Notes: generated from the letters alone by a model not told the origin. A DNA stretch of 38,546 nt from Mastigamoeba balamuthi (GCA_902651635.1 CACRSC010000016.1:332172-370717), one strand, 5' to 3'; counted from the stretch's first letter, positions 9,818 through 22,324 are shown. Translations and numbers: made by a program.

Positions 9818-11559
9818 TCAGCAGCACCCAAACGCGGCGCCGTACATGTGCTTGATCACGAACTCGTCCTGGTGGCGCTCGATGCTCTCCATGATCGCCG
9901 TCGCCGCGGTCTCTGTCGCCGGCACTCGCCGCGTGAGCATCCCCAGCAGCTCGCGCATCTCCTCTCGGCCCACGCCGTAGAAGCTGTGCGGCCTCACGCA
10001 GATGATGCTGCTCTGCGGCGCCAGCAGGAACCCCACCATCTTGGGCAGCTGCGTCGGCTGCGGCCCCTCGGTCTCCGCCTGCGGTGGCGACGGCAGCTGC
10101 TCGCCGCCGGGCCCTGCAGGGAATTCATGTTTGGTAAATCAATTGATTCGGGCGGATTCGCGGGCACCTTTTGAGGGGGAGGGCGAGGGCTTCTGGTTGC
10201 CGAGCGTCAGGATGAGGAAGAAGAGGCGCTGGTGCCAGCTGGCCCGCTTGAAGAGCGTTCGCTTGCCGCTCTGGTTCTTCCTCGCGCAGAAGGAGAAGCG
10301 CGTGAGGCTGACGCCGAGCTGTATGTCGCGGACGTCGTCGAAGCGGATGAACTCGGTGGCGGTCTTGGGCTGCGCCTTGGTCTTCATGAGGTCGGCCTCG
10401 ACGTCGATCGACGACACGGGCGTCAGGAACCCGTCGGCGTTGTAGGCCACGGCGCTGGCAGCGGCGTTGACGGGGCCCAGGATGAAAGACGTCGTGCAGA
10501 GGAAGAGGACCGGGGGGCAGAAGAGGCCGACAGAGACGGGGAGCAGGATGGGCTGCCAGATGCCGATGATCGTCACGGCCATGTGCAGCACGGTCAGGAC
10601 GAGCATGATGACCGTGGAGGTCGAGCCCGAGAGACAGCCCCACAGGGAGCGGGCCCCGATGAGCTTCGCGTTGGGCACGTTGCTGGTCTGGAACCCAGAA
10701 TCACATGAAATCAGAAAACAAAGATACCAAATCTGGATTCAGAATTTAAATGCTCACCTTTCGAGAGAGTTGGATCCAGATCTCGAGGATCCACAGGGTG
10801 ATGGCGATCACCTCGACGCACATTGTCACCGCAATGATGACCTTCCATTTGCTGTTGGCACCCAGCGAGGTCTGTGAGAGGCCGTGGCAGGACGCGGAGC
10901 TTCGCACATCTCTCTGGCCAGGCTGGTGTATTTGTCGGCGCTGTTGTTCGTTGTCAGGGACTGGACGATGAACACCAGCCCCACCACGAACGTCGCCAGG
11001 GCGTTCAGGACGTACAGCCCGATGCCCAGCCAGAGCACCATTGTCTCCGGCGAGCTGACAGCCCTCGCGATCAGATCCTGTGGTTCCAAGAAACCCCGGA
11101 GCCACGTCAGTGGAAATGTCGCGTCATTTCAGCACACGCCCAGCGCACGCTGTCGAGTTCTAGTACTGGGCCCAGCAGCCCCGTTTCGATGCCCGTTGCT
11201 GGTCGAGGGTGGTTGTGCGCAGCCCGGTCGTAGAACGAGACAGAGCCCACGTTCTCCCTGCTCTGCCCCACGATGCTGCGAGACTCGTAGGTCTCGCTCC
11301 TGCGGACGCCGCCGCGGTTGCTGTCCTTCTTCCTGTCGCCGCCCGAGGACGACGTCGGCGGCCGCGACAGGCCCGCGGGCAGGCCCACCGACGTCGGGGC
11401 GTCCACGGGGGGTAGTTGCGTGATGACCACCTCCTGCGCTGAGCGCGGGTTCACGATTTCAATGGTTGCCATGCGCGCCGCGGGCCCCCCTGGAACCAGA
11501 TCCACTGCGAAGCCCACGCGCTGCTGGGGCTGCTGGGGCTGCTGCTGCTGCTCTTGCAT
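9818..11559 (-). CDS. Multi-pass membrane protein of unknown family (5 exons, 496 aa)
   Basis: Exons in coding order are 11559-11149, 11077-10908, 10851-10758, 10687-10168 and 10113-9818, with introns of 71, 56, 70 and 54 nt and consistent phases. The intron after exon 3 is textbook: AAG|GTGAGC ... TTCCAG. The N-terminus is Gln-rich (MQEQQQQ) and then hydrophilic to about residue 145. Four hydrophobic helices follow near residues 150-174, 197-218, 251-272 and 280-302. A soluble C-terminal region includes FIRFDDVRDIQLGVSL, which could be a small beta domain. The protein ends in Gly-Cys-Cys, a possible lipidation site. I cannot name the family; transporter, receptor or scaffold are all open. 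Confidence 0.7.
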
Positions 11560-12004
11560 CTCTCGTCAGGCGCGCTGAGGTCGACTGTGTGCCCGGTTAT
11601 CTTGTTTGTGGTCGGTGCGGGGTGAGGATGCGGGCGGCACACGCACGGCTGAGCGGTGCAGCGCCAGATTGACTGCGGAGATGATCCTTTTTTAAAAGAG
11701 GGGCTATTTTGAGGAGCCTCTCTGGGCGCTATTAATAGATCGTGCTTGCTGTAACGAATTCGCCTCATGAGGGACAAGGCTGGAGTCGCGGGCACGCTGC
11801 CCGGGGCCCCGCACTTGGCGACATCATCGTTGCCAAGAGCAACTGGAGCTCCGACCGAGATACACGTCGGTAGCAGAAGTAACTCGACTTGCGATATCAA
11901 ATTTCGAAATCTCCGCAATTGCACATCCACTCTGCTCGCGCGCAGCGACCGTATTCGTAATCCCGCCTGATATCCTCGGCGATTCCCTGTCGCTGATGCC
12001 CCAG
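11560..12004. other. Upstream region of the membrane-protein gene
   Basis: Contains TTTAAA-rich and ATTAATAG elements around 11690-11750 and GATATC-rich sequence at 11890-11985 that resembles introns elsewhere in the window. Part of it may be an intron or first exon of the small plus-strand candidate that follows. Nothing firmer can be said. Confidence 0.35.
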
Positions 12005-12381
12005 ACGCTCCACTCCTCCGCCGCGGCCCGCTGCTGCACGCTGTCGGAGCTCGTCGGAGTGTTTGTGCGCCCATGCCATCCGCACTGCACCCCTGACCAC
12101 GCGTGGGGGTGCCCCCGGTCCCTGCTCTGACCCGCGGCACAGGTCCTCTCGGCGTGCCTCTACGTGCTGTTCGTGCCGGGGGTCGAGGGGACTGTGTCCG
12201 GCCGCTCCCTATCTCGTGCGTGCCGAGCACGGGGGCCGGTCCACAGCCTTTTTTCTGACCGGGCATGGAACAACAACGCTGGCCACCCGCAGGCGACGCC
12301 GACGTCGACACGCTTGTGGGGCTGCTCTCTGTCGAGGCTGTGGTGGCCGCGGGGTGCTGGGCGCTGTCCAAACTCCGGTGA
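12005..12381 (+). CDS. Candidate small hydrophobic protein, 3' part (3 exons, 5' end not found)
   Basis: Three pieces, 12005-12064, 12143-12215 and 12293-12381, join in phase across introns of 78 and 77 nt with GTGCGC and GTGCGT donors, exactly the size and donor type used by neighbouring genes. They encode 73 residues to a TGA, with two hydrophobic helices (ELVGVFVLSACLYVLFVPG, then TLVGLLSVEAVVAAGCWAL). The final TGA overlaps another possible donor (CG|GTGAGC), so the gene could continue into 12382-12600. An upstream exon should exist, perhaps near 11767, but I could not fix it. A small membrane protein is the only inference. Confidence 0.35.
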
Positions 12382-12608
12382 GCCCCGCCAAGAGTACTAT
12401 TAATAGTCGAGCACCGCGCTGCCCCTCCATCCCGGTGGTCGTCCTGGCACACGCCTACAAAAACAGTGGTATGACGATAGAAACAGAGGCTGTCCCTTTC
12501 ATCACACAATTGATTCCGTTGATTTCCGTTGCACGCCAACTGCCGCGGCTACACGAAAGCACAAAAGCAGGAGAAGATAGGAGAGAGGGGGAGAGGGAGC
12601 CCCCCCCT

Positions 12609-15600
12609 CTAGAAGACGGCGATCTTGAGCGGGGCCAGCTCGCCGCCGTAGGTGCAGAGCACCTCAAAGTTGATGACGTTGCACTGCAGGACGCCCTGGA
12701 AGGGGTACCAGAGCGTCGTGCCCGGGGCGCACTTGGGCAGCACGAGCTTGCCGACGTAGTAGAACCCCGTGGCCTCGCCCTTGGTGTCGTACGTGACGCT
12801 CGAGATGCGCAGCAGCCGCGCCTGCGAGGCCACGCCGCCCTCGTCCGAGTGCCGCACCTTCACCTGGAACCCGCGCAGCATCCGCGGCCCGCTCGCCGGC
12901 AGGAACTCGAGCCCCACCCACCCCCTGCTCTTCTGCATGTGCGTCTCCACGTAGTTGGGCTCGATCACCTCCCTCTTGGGCGCCCCCGCCCCCTCCCCCG
13001 CCGCCATCGCCGCCATCGCCGCCGCCGCCGACGGCGTGGCGCTGGGCATGGCGTCGGGGACCGCGAGGCACGTGCCGTTGATGACGACGCGGGCCGCGTG
13101 GAGGAACGCGTTGTCTGCGGGCCAGTCGGGCAGGCGCAGCAGCAGCGAGACGACCCTGCAGCGGGCCGTCTGCGGGAGGTCCCTGACCAGCAGCTCCTCG
13201 CCCTGCGCCACGAGCCCCTCAACGCCGCCGCCCGCGTCCGACGGCGACGAGGCGGCCGCGTGGCCCGCGTGGGCGGCGCTGCAGACGCTCCAGCTGCAGG
13301 CCTCCTGGAGCCCCGCGAGCGTGGGGCCCAGGCTGACCGTCACGTGCGGCGCGTCGCCGGCCGTGTAGCCCGCGGCGTCGGCGACGAGGCCCACGGCCGT
13401 CACGATCGACTCGTACGGCAGCGCCACCGTCACGGCGACCGCGCGGACGCCGTCGGGCGCGCGCCACCACGCCGACGAGACGGGCACGACGCCGTGGGGC
13501 ACGAGCAGTATCTCGGCCGGCGACGAGTCCGCCGCGCAGGGCACCGACTGCGCCAGCGCGGCGCCCGGGTACTCTGCGAGGTTGCCCTCGCGGCGCAGCG
13601 CCTCGAGCTCGCAGGCGACGCCCGCGCAGGCGTTGGCGATCTGGGCCTCGACGACGACGGGCTGCTGCAGCGGCGGGCACTGCGGCGCGGCGCAGGGCGG
13701 CAGCAGGCGCTCCTCCTCGGCCAGCCGCTTGAGCCGCTCGGCCAGCAGCGCCTGCGCCTGCAGCTCCGCGGCGCAGCGCCTGCAGACGGGCTGCGGGCGC
13801 TCCCACATGAACTCGGGGATGGGCGCGGGCTGCGGGGCCATGCAGGCGGCGCAGAGCCTCGCGCGGCAGTACCTGCACGCGTCGGGCCGCTGGAAGACGA
13901 CCCCGAACGGCTCGCCGCACGCCGCGCAGCGGTGCGGCGCCGGGCGCGCGCGCAGGAGCGCCGCCTCGATGCGGTCCTGGCGCGGGTAGACAAAGCGCGA
14001 GGGGTTGGCGTCGTGGATGGCGATGCCCAGCTTGTGCAGCGCCGCGTCGCGGTCGAGCGCCGTCAGCCGCGCCTCGCAGCGCATCGCCTCGAGCTCCAGG
14101 CACGCCGTGTACGTCGGCGCCGCCTGCAGCAGCTTCCCGATCAGCGCCTCCTCGTACCGCGACACCCGCTCCTGCTGCTCCCGCTGCTGCTGCTGCGCCT
14201 CGGCCCCCGCCGGCAGCGTCGCGCCCCCCGCCCCCCAGCTCCGCCGCCTCGCCCCCTGCTGCTGCTGCGCCTGCTCCGCCAGCGCCGGCCCCGGGGGCGG
14301 CGACGCCGACGACGGCGGCGACGCGGGGCCGCCGACGCCGCCGCCGCCTCCGGGGCTCGTGGGCGGCGAGAGCGGCGACGCAGACGACTGCTGGGCGGCG
14401 ATGACGGCCGAGAGGACCTTTGCGCGCTCCTCGATGTCGCGGACCTTGAGCGCCGCCGCAGAGAGCGCGGGCGTGCGCTCGGCCTTGGGCACGCGCCCGT
14501 AGACCTCGACCCTGCCGACGGCCATGCCGCGGGCGGCGCCGGGCGTGCGCAGCGCCACGACGACAAAGCGCGCGAACCACGGCCGCGGGCCCTGCGGCGG
14601 CGGCTGCTGCGCGGCTGCCGGGGCGGCGTCGACGCGCTCGTCGACAAAGTCCCAGACGCAGTTGGGCGGCAGCGCGAAGCGGAGCTGCGTGCCGGCGGCG
14701 CACTGGGGGAGGCGCACGTTCTGCAGGGCGACGCGGAGGGCGTTGAGGTAGGGCCCGACCTGCACGTCCAGGTACGTCGGCTGCGCCCCGGGATCGCCGG
14801 CGACGACGAGGCCCACCTCGCAGACGTCGCAGGGGCAGCGCAGGAAGACCGCCAGCTCCGTGCGCTCGCAGCCCGCGGGCGTCGGCCAGAACGGCGCGCT
14901 GGGCCCGCTGTCGGGCGCGTGCAGCAGCAGGGCGTCGGCGCTGCGCTGCTGCGCGGGGTCCGCGGCGGCCGGCGCCTGCACGACCCACGAGGGCGCGTCG
15001 CTCACGAGGTCCACGTCGCAGGCCTCGACCGTCGGCAGGTGCTTGAGCCGGTTGACCCCCGTGAACATCTCGTACTGCGCCTGCCGGAAGTGGTCGTGCA
15101 GTATGTTCTGGTACCTCCGCTGTATGGCCTGCTCGAGACCCGGCAACAAGACCGGTGAGAAGCGCTGCAGAGACGGCGGCGGGGGGGGGTGGATGGAGGG
15201 GGGACGCAACGATGATGGCGTTGATGGGGGCCGAGGACGTGTTGGGAGAGTAGTCCCTGAGCGGCCCAGAGTGCGCTGCACATGAGTTGGTGTAGAGTAT
15301 GCTGCAGATGTCGCCATTGTACACTGCGCAGGGAGGAGGAGGATATCAGGAAACGGGAATCTGTAGATATGGAGGGGGCATATAGAATCTTTGCTGGGGA
15401 GTGAATCCCGGAATCCGGGTGTGGGCGTACCGAAAAAGTCCGCGAGCGTCTCCAGGATGCCCGACGACCTCAGAATCTGCGACATCGCCTGCAGGTTGCA
15501 CGCAAAGTGCGACCATCTCTTCTCTGCCGCGCACACATGTTTGCGGTGTGACGTCAGTCGTTTGTTATTCTCCCGCCGGAAAATCAGGCGATAATATCAG

Positions 15601-17882
15601 AAGGGGAAGAAGATATTTCGCACCTCCCTCGGAGATGGAGCGGAAGCCCGAGCAGTTGAGCTTGCGGCAGAGCTCGGCGACGACCTGGAAGCAGATGAAG
15701 AACGACGCCACGTTGGTCCTGTCGAGTGAGTCGGCGCAGTTGATCCTCAGGAGCCCCGTCTGCCTGGCGGTGCCCTGGAAGACGGCCCTCAGGCCCCCGG
15801 GGCACGCCATGCCGCACCGGTCGTCAGCACCGCTGCCGCTGCCGTCGCCGCCAGACATCACGGCGACGCCCGAGGAGCAGTTGATGCGCTCGAGGGGGTG
15901 GGCCAGCTGGGCCCAGAGGCCCTCGATGGCGCGCTCGGTGCCCAGCTGCTTCATGAGGCAGTGCCAGTCGTAGTTGATCAGGTGCGCCTCGACGTTGAGC
16001 CACCGCCGCACGTAGCGCAGCGCCAGCTGGTAGCTCTCGCACAGCACCATCTCCTCGCGCGTGGGCTCCGTCCTCAGCAGGCTCAGCGCGTATATCGGCT
16101 GGCCGTACTGCTCGCGCACCCGGTTGAGCACGAGAGCAGCGAGCATTCACGGGTGCCCCCAATCTCAGCGCATCGAATTCAATCAAAGGTGTCTGTAGGT
16201 GGGCCAGCTGAGAGCCGGTATCCCCTGCCAGGTGCTGTGCTGCGCCGCTATAGAGAACAGCACAGCACGCAGCACTGGAGTGGGAGCGTCGCTCGGGCGC
16301 TTCTGAGCTCGCTGAGCTTTACAACAGAGTTGAGGCGAAGACAGGCGGCTTCCAGCAGCACGCCTGCATGCTCTGGCTGAGCGTGCAGACGCCCCGGACG
16401 CTCCGCCCGGGACGGAGAAGCACACGCACGAACGCAGCATAGCAGCAAAGGGGACACAGCGACACGGGGGGGCAGTGCTTACCTGCTGCACGAGGGAGCT
16501 GAAGTAGAGCTCCGAGCCCTCAAAGGGCTTGTCCTTGCGCACGGTGATCTCTGCGTCGCCGACTCCGCGCGGCTGGCCCTTCCACCAGACGGGCACCGTG
16601 CCCCGGCGCCACACAAACGACGCCCAGCGCACCTCGGGCGCCTCGCCCGTCCACACCAGCAGCTCGCACTCCATCTCGTTCCCCGTGCCCCCGGCCTCGT
16701 TCAGCCCGCGCGCGTAGAACCGCGTCCCGGGGTTCAGGTTGCTCTTCTTGCACACAAGGCTCATGGACGCTGCCCGGTGGAACGTTCCGTGACGTCAGAG
16801 AAGCGAATTCGGGAACTGGGACCCCCCGCGTCAGGCTGACGGACCGTTGATGCCGGGGACGAAGCGGGCGCGGGCCATGCCCTGGAGCAGCACGGGGCAC
16901 CACTCGCGCAGGCCCGCCTTAGCGAAGCGCGTCGTCAGCCAGTCGTTCCAGCAGAACTCCTGCACGTAGCTGCGGCAGACCGGGGAAATGCCGGCATTGC
17001 GTCAGCGACAGCAGCAGCGCCGTCCCCTCCCCTGTGGGGGCAAAATGCACTTGTGGACGGCGCTCGTGGAGGGGAAGGGGCGCGTGAAGTCGTAGGTCTC
17101 GCAGTAGAAGTGCAGGCCGTCCAGGGGGAACGACGAGAGCAGCTCGAGGTTCTTGACCTCGGCCTTGCGCGGCGAGGCGCACGACGAGAGCGGGATGCGC
17201 AGCCACTGCGACTCTGTGACCGTGCACACCGTGTGCCCGCCAAAGAACGCGCTCTCGGGCGTCACCTTGGTCGCGACCAGCAGCGCCCCGAGGCCCTCGA
17301 CGACCACGTACCCCAGCACCGCCACGACGACCCTTCGTAGAGGGGGGAGGGGGGTGGGGAGTTGATGCGACAAGCGCCCGCCAGTCAGCAACAGCAAACC
17401 AGCACAGCACAGCCAAGAATTAGCAGCCGCCCGCAAGAGCATCGCCCAAGGCTACTCGGCAGCGGTCCCTGGCGGCGTGCGAGGGGAGGGAGGGAGGGGG
17501 GTGCGTGTGGGGCGCTGATTATTCACAGCTGGGATTTGACGAATCGGCCCATGGTGACAGTCACGTGGTTGAGCGCGTCCTCGGCGCTGTCGAAGAGGTC
17601 GAGCTGCGGCTGGTGCCTGTACCGCAGGGCGCCCGTGCGGGGCTCGATGGCGATGAGCTGCGTGTCCGCGCGCCCCGACAGCGACGAGACGATGAACTGG
17701 GGGGTGTGGGGGGGAGAGATAGACGGGGAGGGACATCAGCGGGCGGGCTGTGCTGATGCGACAGCGGGGGCAGCGGGGGTGGGGACGGGAAGCGCGGAGA
17801 AATGGCGGACAAATTCGCCGAGGGTCGTCTCGACGATGACGTGCGAGGTCGCACGGGCCCTCTTCGCAGCCTTGCGCTCCAT
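12609..17882 (-). CDS. SAC9-like phosphoinositide phosphatase with FYVE-like zinc finger (9 exons, 1381 aa)
   Basis: Exons in coding order: 17882-17811, 17696-17527, 17332-17051, 16969-16845, 16769-16483, 16107-15624, 15523-15431, 15323-15211, 15128-12609. All eight junctions keep phase. The N-terminal ~570 residues form a SAC phosphatase domain: TQLIAIEPRTGALRY, FCWNDWL, ARGLNEAGG, LINYDWH, the CX5R catalytic loop CADSLDRT (C436, R442), NGDICSILYTN and QRRYQNILHD. The CADSLDRT variant, total length and long C-terminal extension fit the plant-type SAC9 family (known family features; assignment is inference). After a Ser/Pro/Gly-rich linker (~785-830) and a Gln-rich segment lies an eight-cysteine finger, C943-C994, with FYVE spacing but no RHHC motif. 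The remaining C-terminus is beta-rich with no name I can give. It probably acts on membrane phosphoinositides in endosomal traffic. Confidence 0.88.
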
Positions 17883-18566
17883 CCCCTCGGGCGGTCCCCA
17901 ACGCGCGCGGCGGTGCGAGGCAGCAGAGCTCTGCTACGAGGGTAGGGGCGAAAGTGTGGAGAGATACTTGCTGATGTCAGGATTGAATCTTCCCACGAGA
18001 TTCGCGGGTTTTTCGCCCCACGAGCAAAACCGCAAAAAAGGGTTTCCCTTGTTCCGCCCCCTTCCCCGTGCGCCGTCTCCGAGTGATCGCGCACGCGGGC
18101 CGCTCATATTGACGATACAAGGGGGGCACCATAATTCGCCGACCGCGGCGCGTGCCCCACAGCGAGGTCCGACCGTTCTATTTCCGCCGCGCGCAAACTA
18201 ACGCCCAACCCACCCCACCACCCACCCCCCACAATTCCTCCCTCCCCCCCCGCGCCCGGCGCCACCCCTCCCCCCGCAACTCTCCCACCCGCCGCCGCAC
18301 ACCACACCCGCGCAGACCTAGTGCCACGGGCGCTCTCCCAACAAGCGCACGCGCCATGTCGCAGCGCAGCCTTTTCGTGCGTATTATTTTCGGAGCCCTC
18401 GTTCGTTCGCTCCGCTCGACTCTCTGATTTATTAGATCGCGACCCAATTACTCGCGCGCGCGCGCGGGTTTTGGTGACACTGACCGGCGGGCCTGTGTGC
18501 ACGCGCGCGCGGGCGTGGCGGGGCCCCTCGTTCGAGAAGGGGTCGCGCAGGGCGCCGCGGGGTCTG
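17883..18566. promoter_or_regulatory. Divergent intergenic region with C-rich and CG-repeat tracts
   Basis: This is 684 nt between the SAC9-like start (minus) and the kinase start (plus). It holds a C/CCACC-rich low-complexity tract (about 18190-18310) and an alternating CG run (18450-18470). Both promoters should lie here. No specific element was recognised. Confidence 0.4.
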
Positions 18567-21500
18567 ATGCCGATGATGATCGACAAGCGCTTCACCGCGA
18601 TACATGTCGCCATCGCGACCAAGAACCGCGAGGAGCTGCTCAAGGCCCTCAAGAAGAGGGGGGCGCGCGCGGACCTGGGCCAGCCCGACAGCCAGGACAG
18701 GGTCCGCCCAGCCTCCCTCAGCCCAAGCAATATCTCTCTCTATCTGCCCTTCCCAACCCCTGCCTGCCCTCTGTGGCATACTCTCAGCTTTTCCCACCCA
18801 AACGTGTGCGCGCGCGCTGCCACGAGCGTGGCGGAGCGCCATCCGCGCCTCCCGGGGTGGCGGCCCGGTGCGCGGGGGTGCCGGGGCCGTGCGGCCCGTG
18901 TGAACCTATTTTTCCTTCCGTGTCATTTCACGTAGCGGTTTGGTCCGAATTGAATTCAGAGGGAATTAACGCGAAAGCCCCTGTGCAGGTGCCGCTCGTC
19001 ATGGCGGTGCAGGAGTTCCCCGCGGCGGTGACGGACATCCTCGAGTTCTACGAGAAGAACAACATCGACATCAACCACCAGGACACCAGCGGCAACACGG
19101 TGCTGCACGTCGCCTGCCAGGAGCCGCAGCTCGAGGAGCGCGTGCTCGCCAGCCTGCTCAACTTCAAGGGCATCAATGTCAGCGCGAAAAACATGGACGC
19201 CAACACACCGCTGCACTACTTCTGCGAGCGCTTCTCGAGCCCGGCGTGCCAGGACCTCCTGGAGCTCTTCAAGCGCCGCGGTGCCAACTTCAACGAAGCC
19301 AACACCTTTGGCGAGACCCCGCTGCACAAGGCCTGCCTCAACAACTCCATCCGCATCATGCTCGTCAACTACCTCATCGAGGTGAGCCGAGGGGCAGCGG
19401 CTGGGGGGGCCACAACGCACCTTGGCTCTGGGGGGAGGGGTGTATGGGTGCCCACATGGCTACTGTCCAGCAGGCGGCCCTATAATTTCTGAGAATTACA
19501 GATTCCCGCGTGACATCACTCGGTGACGTTGCGCGATATCTCCTCTCCCTGCCACCCCACGGCAGCAAGGGGCGGACGTGAACAAGCTGAACGTGCGGCA
19601 CGAGGGCCCGCTGCACTTTGCGGTGCGGATGAACCGCGAGGACCTGGTGATGATCCTGCTCAAGGCGGGGGCGGACATCAGCGTGCGCGACCAGCGCGAG
19701 AACAAGACGCCGCTGGAGCTGGCGCGGCACAAGCGCATACAGAACCGCCTGCGCAGCGTCGAGGAGCTCTACAGGTGGCTGGACGAGCTGGACCCGACGG
19801 TCTCGCTGCACGAGCTCTACGGGGCCAAGTTCTGCGCCGAGGAGATGTTCCTGGACGTGCTGCCCGAGGTCACGGACGAGCTGCTCGAGAAGATCGGCGT
19901 CGACAAGCAGGGCCACCGGATAACGATCCTCAACAGCGCCAAGCGCATCGAGCGCCTGCGCCAGTCGAGCGCCAGCGGCTCGGGGTCGTCGGTGGCCAAC
20001 GGCTCGTCGATCGAGCGCAAGTCGACGCTGGGCGGCACGGGCAGCTCGGGGCCCCCGGTGCCGCTCGAGAGCAACTGGGTCATCAGCCCCGCGGACGTCG
20101 AGTTCACGGCCAAGGCGGGCAGCGCCAACAAGGGCAGGATCGGCAGCGGCACGAGCGGCAAGGTGTACAGGGCCATCTTCAAGGGCAAGGAGGACATCGC
20201 CGTCAAGATCCTCAAGCCGCTCGACAGCGCCGAGCAGGTCGACGAGTTCAAGAAGGAGTTCGACATCATGTGCGCCGTCCAGAACCCCTACATCGTCCAC
20301 TTCTACGGCGCCATCCTCGAGCCCAAGCTCTCCCTCGTCATGGAGTTCTGCGAGCGCGACAGTGCGCACCCGCCCCGATCGATTCCCGCTGCCGCAAAGC
20401 AACTGATCGCAAATAATCGGCGCAAAACCCGGCAACGCAAAACACTCGGGCAGCGCTGTTCGAGGTGATGTGCAACGACACGCTGGATATCGGGTGGTCG
20501 TCGTTCGTCAGGTGGACACGGCAGTTCACGACGGCGATCAAGTGCCTGCACGACCACAAGCCGCAGCAGGTCCTGCACAGGGACTTCAAGTCCCTCAACA
20601 TCCTCGTAAGCCCCCCTCCTCCTTCTCCTCCTCCTCCTCTTTTTTTCTTTTTTGCACTGCCCAGCGGCCTTGTCGGTTGGCGCACAACGGCCACCCGGTA
20701 GGCAACTGCCCCACCTTTTCTGTGGCAGCGCCACGTGGCCCACTATGAATACGGAGGGCTGTGGGACTGCATGCAGTGCCCGAGTGCCGATTGCACTCCC
20801 TGTTCTTCGAGGGCTCCTTGCTCAACCCCTGTCTGACCGCCTGCGTGCTGTGGCGCTGGGCAGATGACGAGGGACTGGGACTGCCGAGTGTGCGACTTTG
20901 GGCTGTCGCGGTTCAACTCGGAGACGAACCGAATGGGCACGCTGACGCAGATGCGCGGCACGCTCACACACATGGCGCCCGAGGTCTGCCCCCTCGACCC
21001 CGACGTCGCCCCGACGCCCTACACGATCAAGTGGTGCGCGCGCTCCCGCAGCTGCCCCGTGCCCGTTCTGACGTCGGCCTCTCTCTCCGCTCCACTCCAC
21101 TCTCCACTCGAAACAGCGACGTGTACAGCATGGGCATTGTGATATGGGAGATAGTGAAGCGGTGCGTCGACGGCGTGTACAGCAAGCCGTGGTTCAGCGA
21201 GCCCGGGCTCAGCCTGACAGCCAACCCCGCGAGCATCGAGATCATGCTGATGATGAAGGCGCAGCAGGGCCAGCGACCGACGCTCGAGCCCTCGGCCCGG
21301 GGCGCGCCCACGCCGGGCCGCCCGCCGCAGATCGTAGTCGACCTCTACCGAAGCTGCGTCGACGCGGACCCTGCGGCCCGCCCCGACTGCGAGGGCATCC
21401 TCGCGAGGCTCGACGCCATCGCCGCCGCCCGCGAGGCGGCGCCGGAGGAGTGGGAGGCGTGCCGCGTGGTGCGGCCCAACCTCACGTCGACAGAGCCCCC

Positions 21501-21615
21501 GGCCGTGTCCGCGGGCAAGCACAGGTCGCTGATGCTGTCGCCGTCCTCCGCGATGTCGCTGAGCCCGGCGAGCCCCTCGCCCCTGCAGCGCGCTGCGTCG
21601 CCCCCGTCGAAGTGA
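18567..21615 (+). CDS. Ankyrin-SAM-TKL protein kinase (6 exons, 714 aa)
   Basis: Exons are 18567-18701, 18989-19381, 19566-20361, 20454-20605, 20864-21033 and 21117-21615, all phase-consistent. Residues 1-240 hold ankyrin repeats (NTVLHVACQ, NTPLHYFC, ETPLHKAC, GPLHFAV, KTPLELA). A SAM domain follows (~241-307; ELYRWLDELDP to RIERLR), then a Ser/Gly linker and a tyrosine-kinase-like domain (~355-650). Catalytic elements are intact: glycine loop GRIGSGTSGKVY (~366), K390 in AVKIL, catalytic D485 in LHRDFKSLN, D503 in CDFG, MAPE and DVYSMGIVIWE. The lysine two after the HRD Asp fits Ser/Thr specificity. The tail is Ser/Pro-rich. The order ANK-SAM-TKL is familiar from amoebozoan kinomes (family knowledge). 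It is probably a cytosolic signalling kinase; substrate unknown. The start is the first in-frame ATG, with others just downstream. Confidence 0.9.
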
Positions 21616-22222
21616 GGGCCCTCCTGGGGGGCGGGTGCGCCTGGGGGGGGCTCTGCGCGGGCCTGTTTGCCCACCACACTCTCTGCCACATACACAACAA
21701 CGGAATCCAGAACTGCCCACTCCACTCCCCTCCCACTGTTCACCCCCCTCCTCTCTCTCCTCTCTCCCCCTCCCCTCACCACACCCAACGAAGAGATATC
21801 AAGTGCAGCACAAGAACCCGCTGGCGTTGCATGCCCGCCGCTGTATTTGCGCTGAACCACGCAGACGCACACTCAACTACCGAATGGAGATAACGCAGGC
21901 CGGCTCTCTCGCGCTCTCTTGTCTTCTGTTCTGGGGGCTGCCTTGCACTTTGCCCAACCGGGAGCGCACGCGGAATGCATCGAAGACCTCAGCTCCGCAC
22001 AAAGCAAATTCGGTTGCCAAACGTGGCAGAGCGGTGCCTCCATACCAGAATGCGGACGGGCGGGGACCCGCCGCCGTCCCTAATCCCCGCGCAGTGTCCC
22101 ACCCCGCGCGACAGCAGCGAGACCCGGAGAGCTCGAAACAGAACCGAATTGGACAGACTAGCATTCCGTTATGCTCGGCCGTAGTTGCATCCGGGGGTGC
22201 CAGAGAACAACTCAGAAAAATA
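21616..22222. other. Intergenic region
   Basis: This is 3' flank of the kinase gene, with a C/T-rich stretch at 21715-21785, followed by balanced-composition sequence. I see no gene. Confidence 0.5.
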
Positions 22223-22324
22223 ATGATATCGTCCGATCGAGGCGGTGCTTTTTCGCTCAACGCTCTCTGTAACGAGAGGGCACAGCCCCCCAAGGCCAGT
22301 CGCGCCACCCACACCCTCCCGTAC

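Noticed and set aside
10232-10708. A plus-strand frame opposite the membrane-protein gene
   Set aside because: It is a charged Glu/Asp/Arg/Gly-rich antisense reading; the minus strand gives clean hydrophobic helices and matched splice sites.
12063-15158. A plus-strand frame of more than 1000 codons opposite the SAC9-like gene
   Set aside because: It is the mirror of a C/G-ending-codon gene; its protein is dominated by Arg, Ala, Leu and Gly with no motif, while the minus strand encodes conserved SAC and finger motifs.
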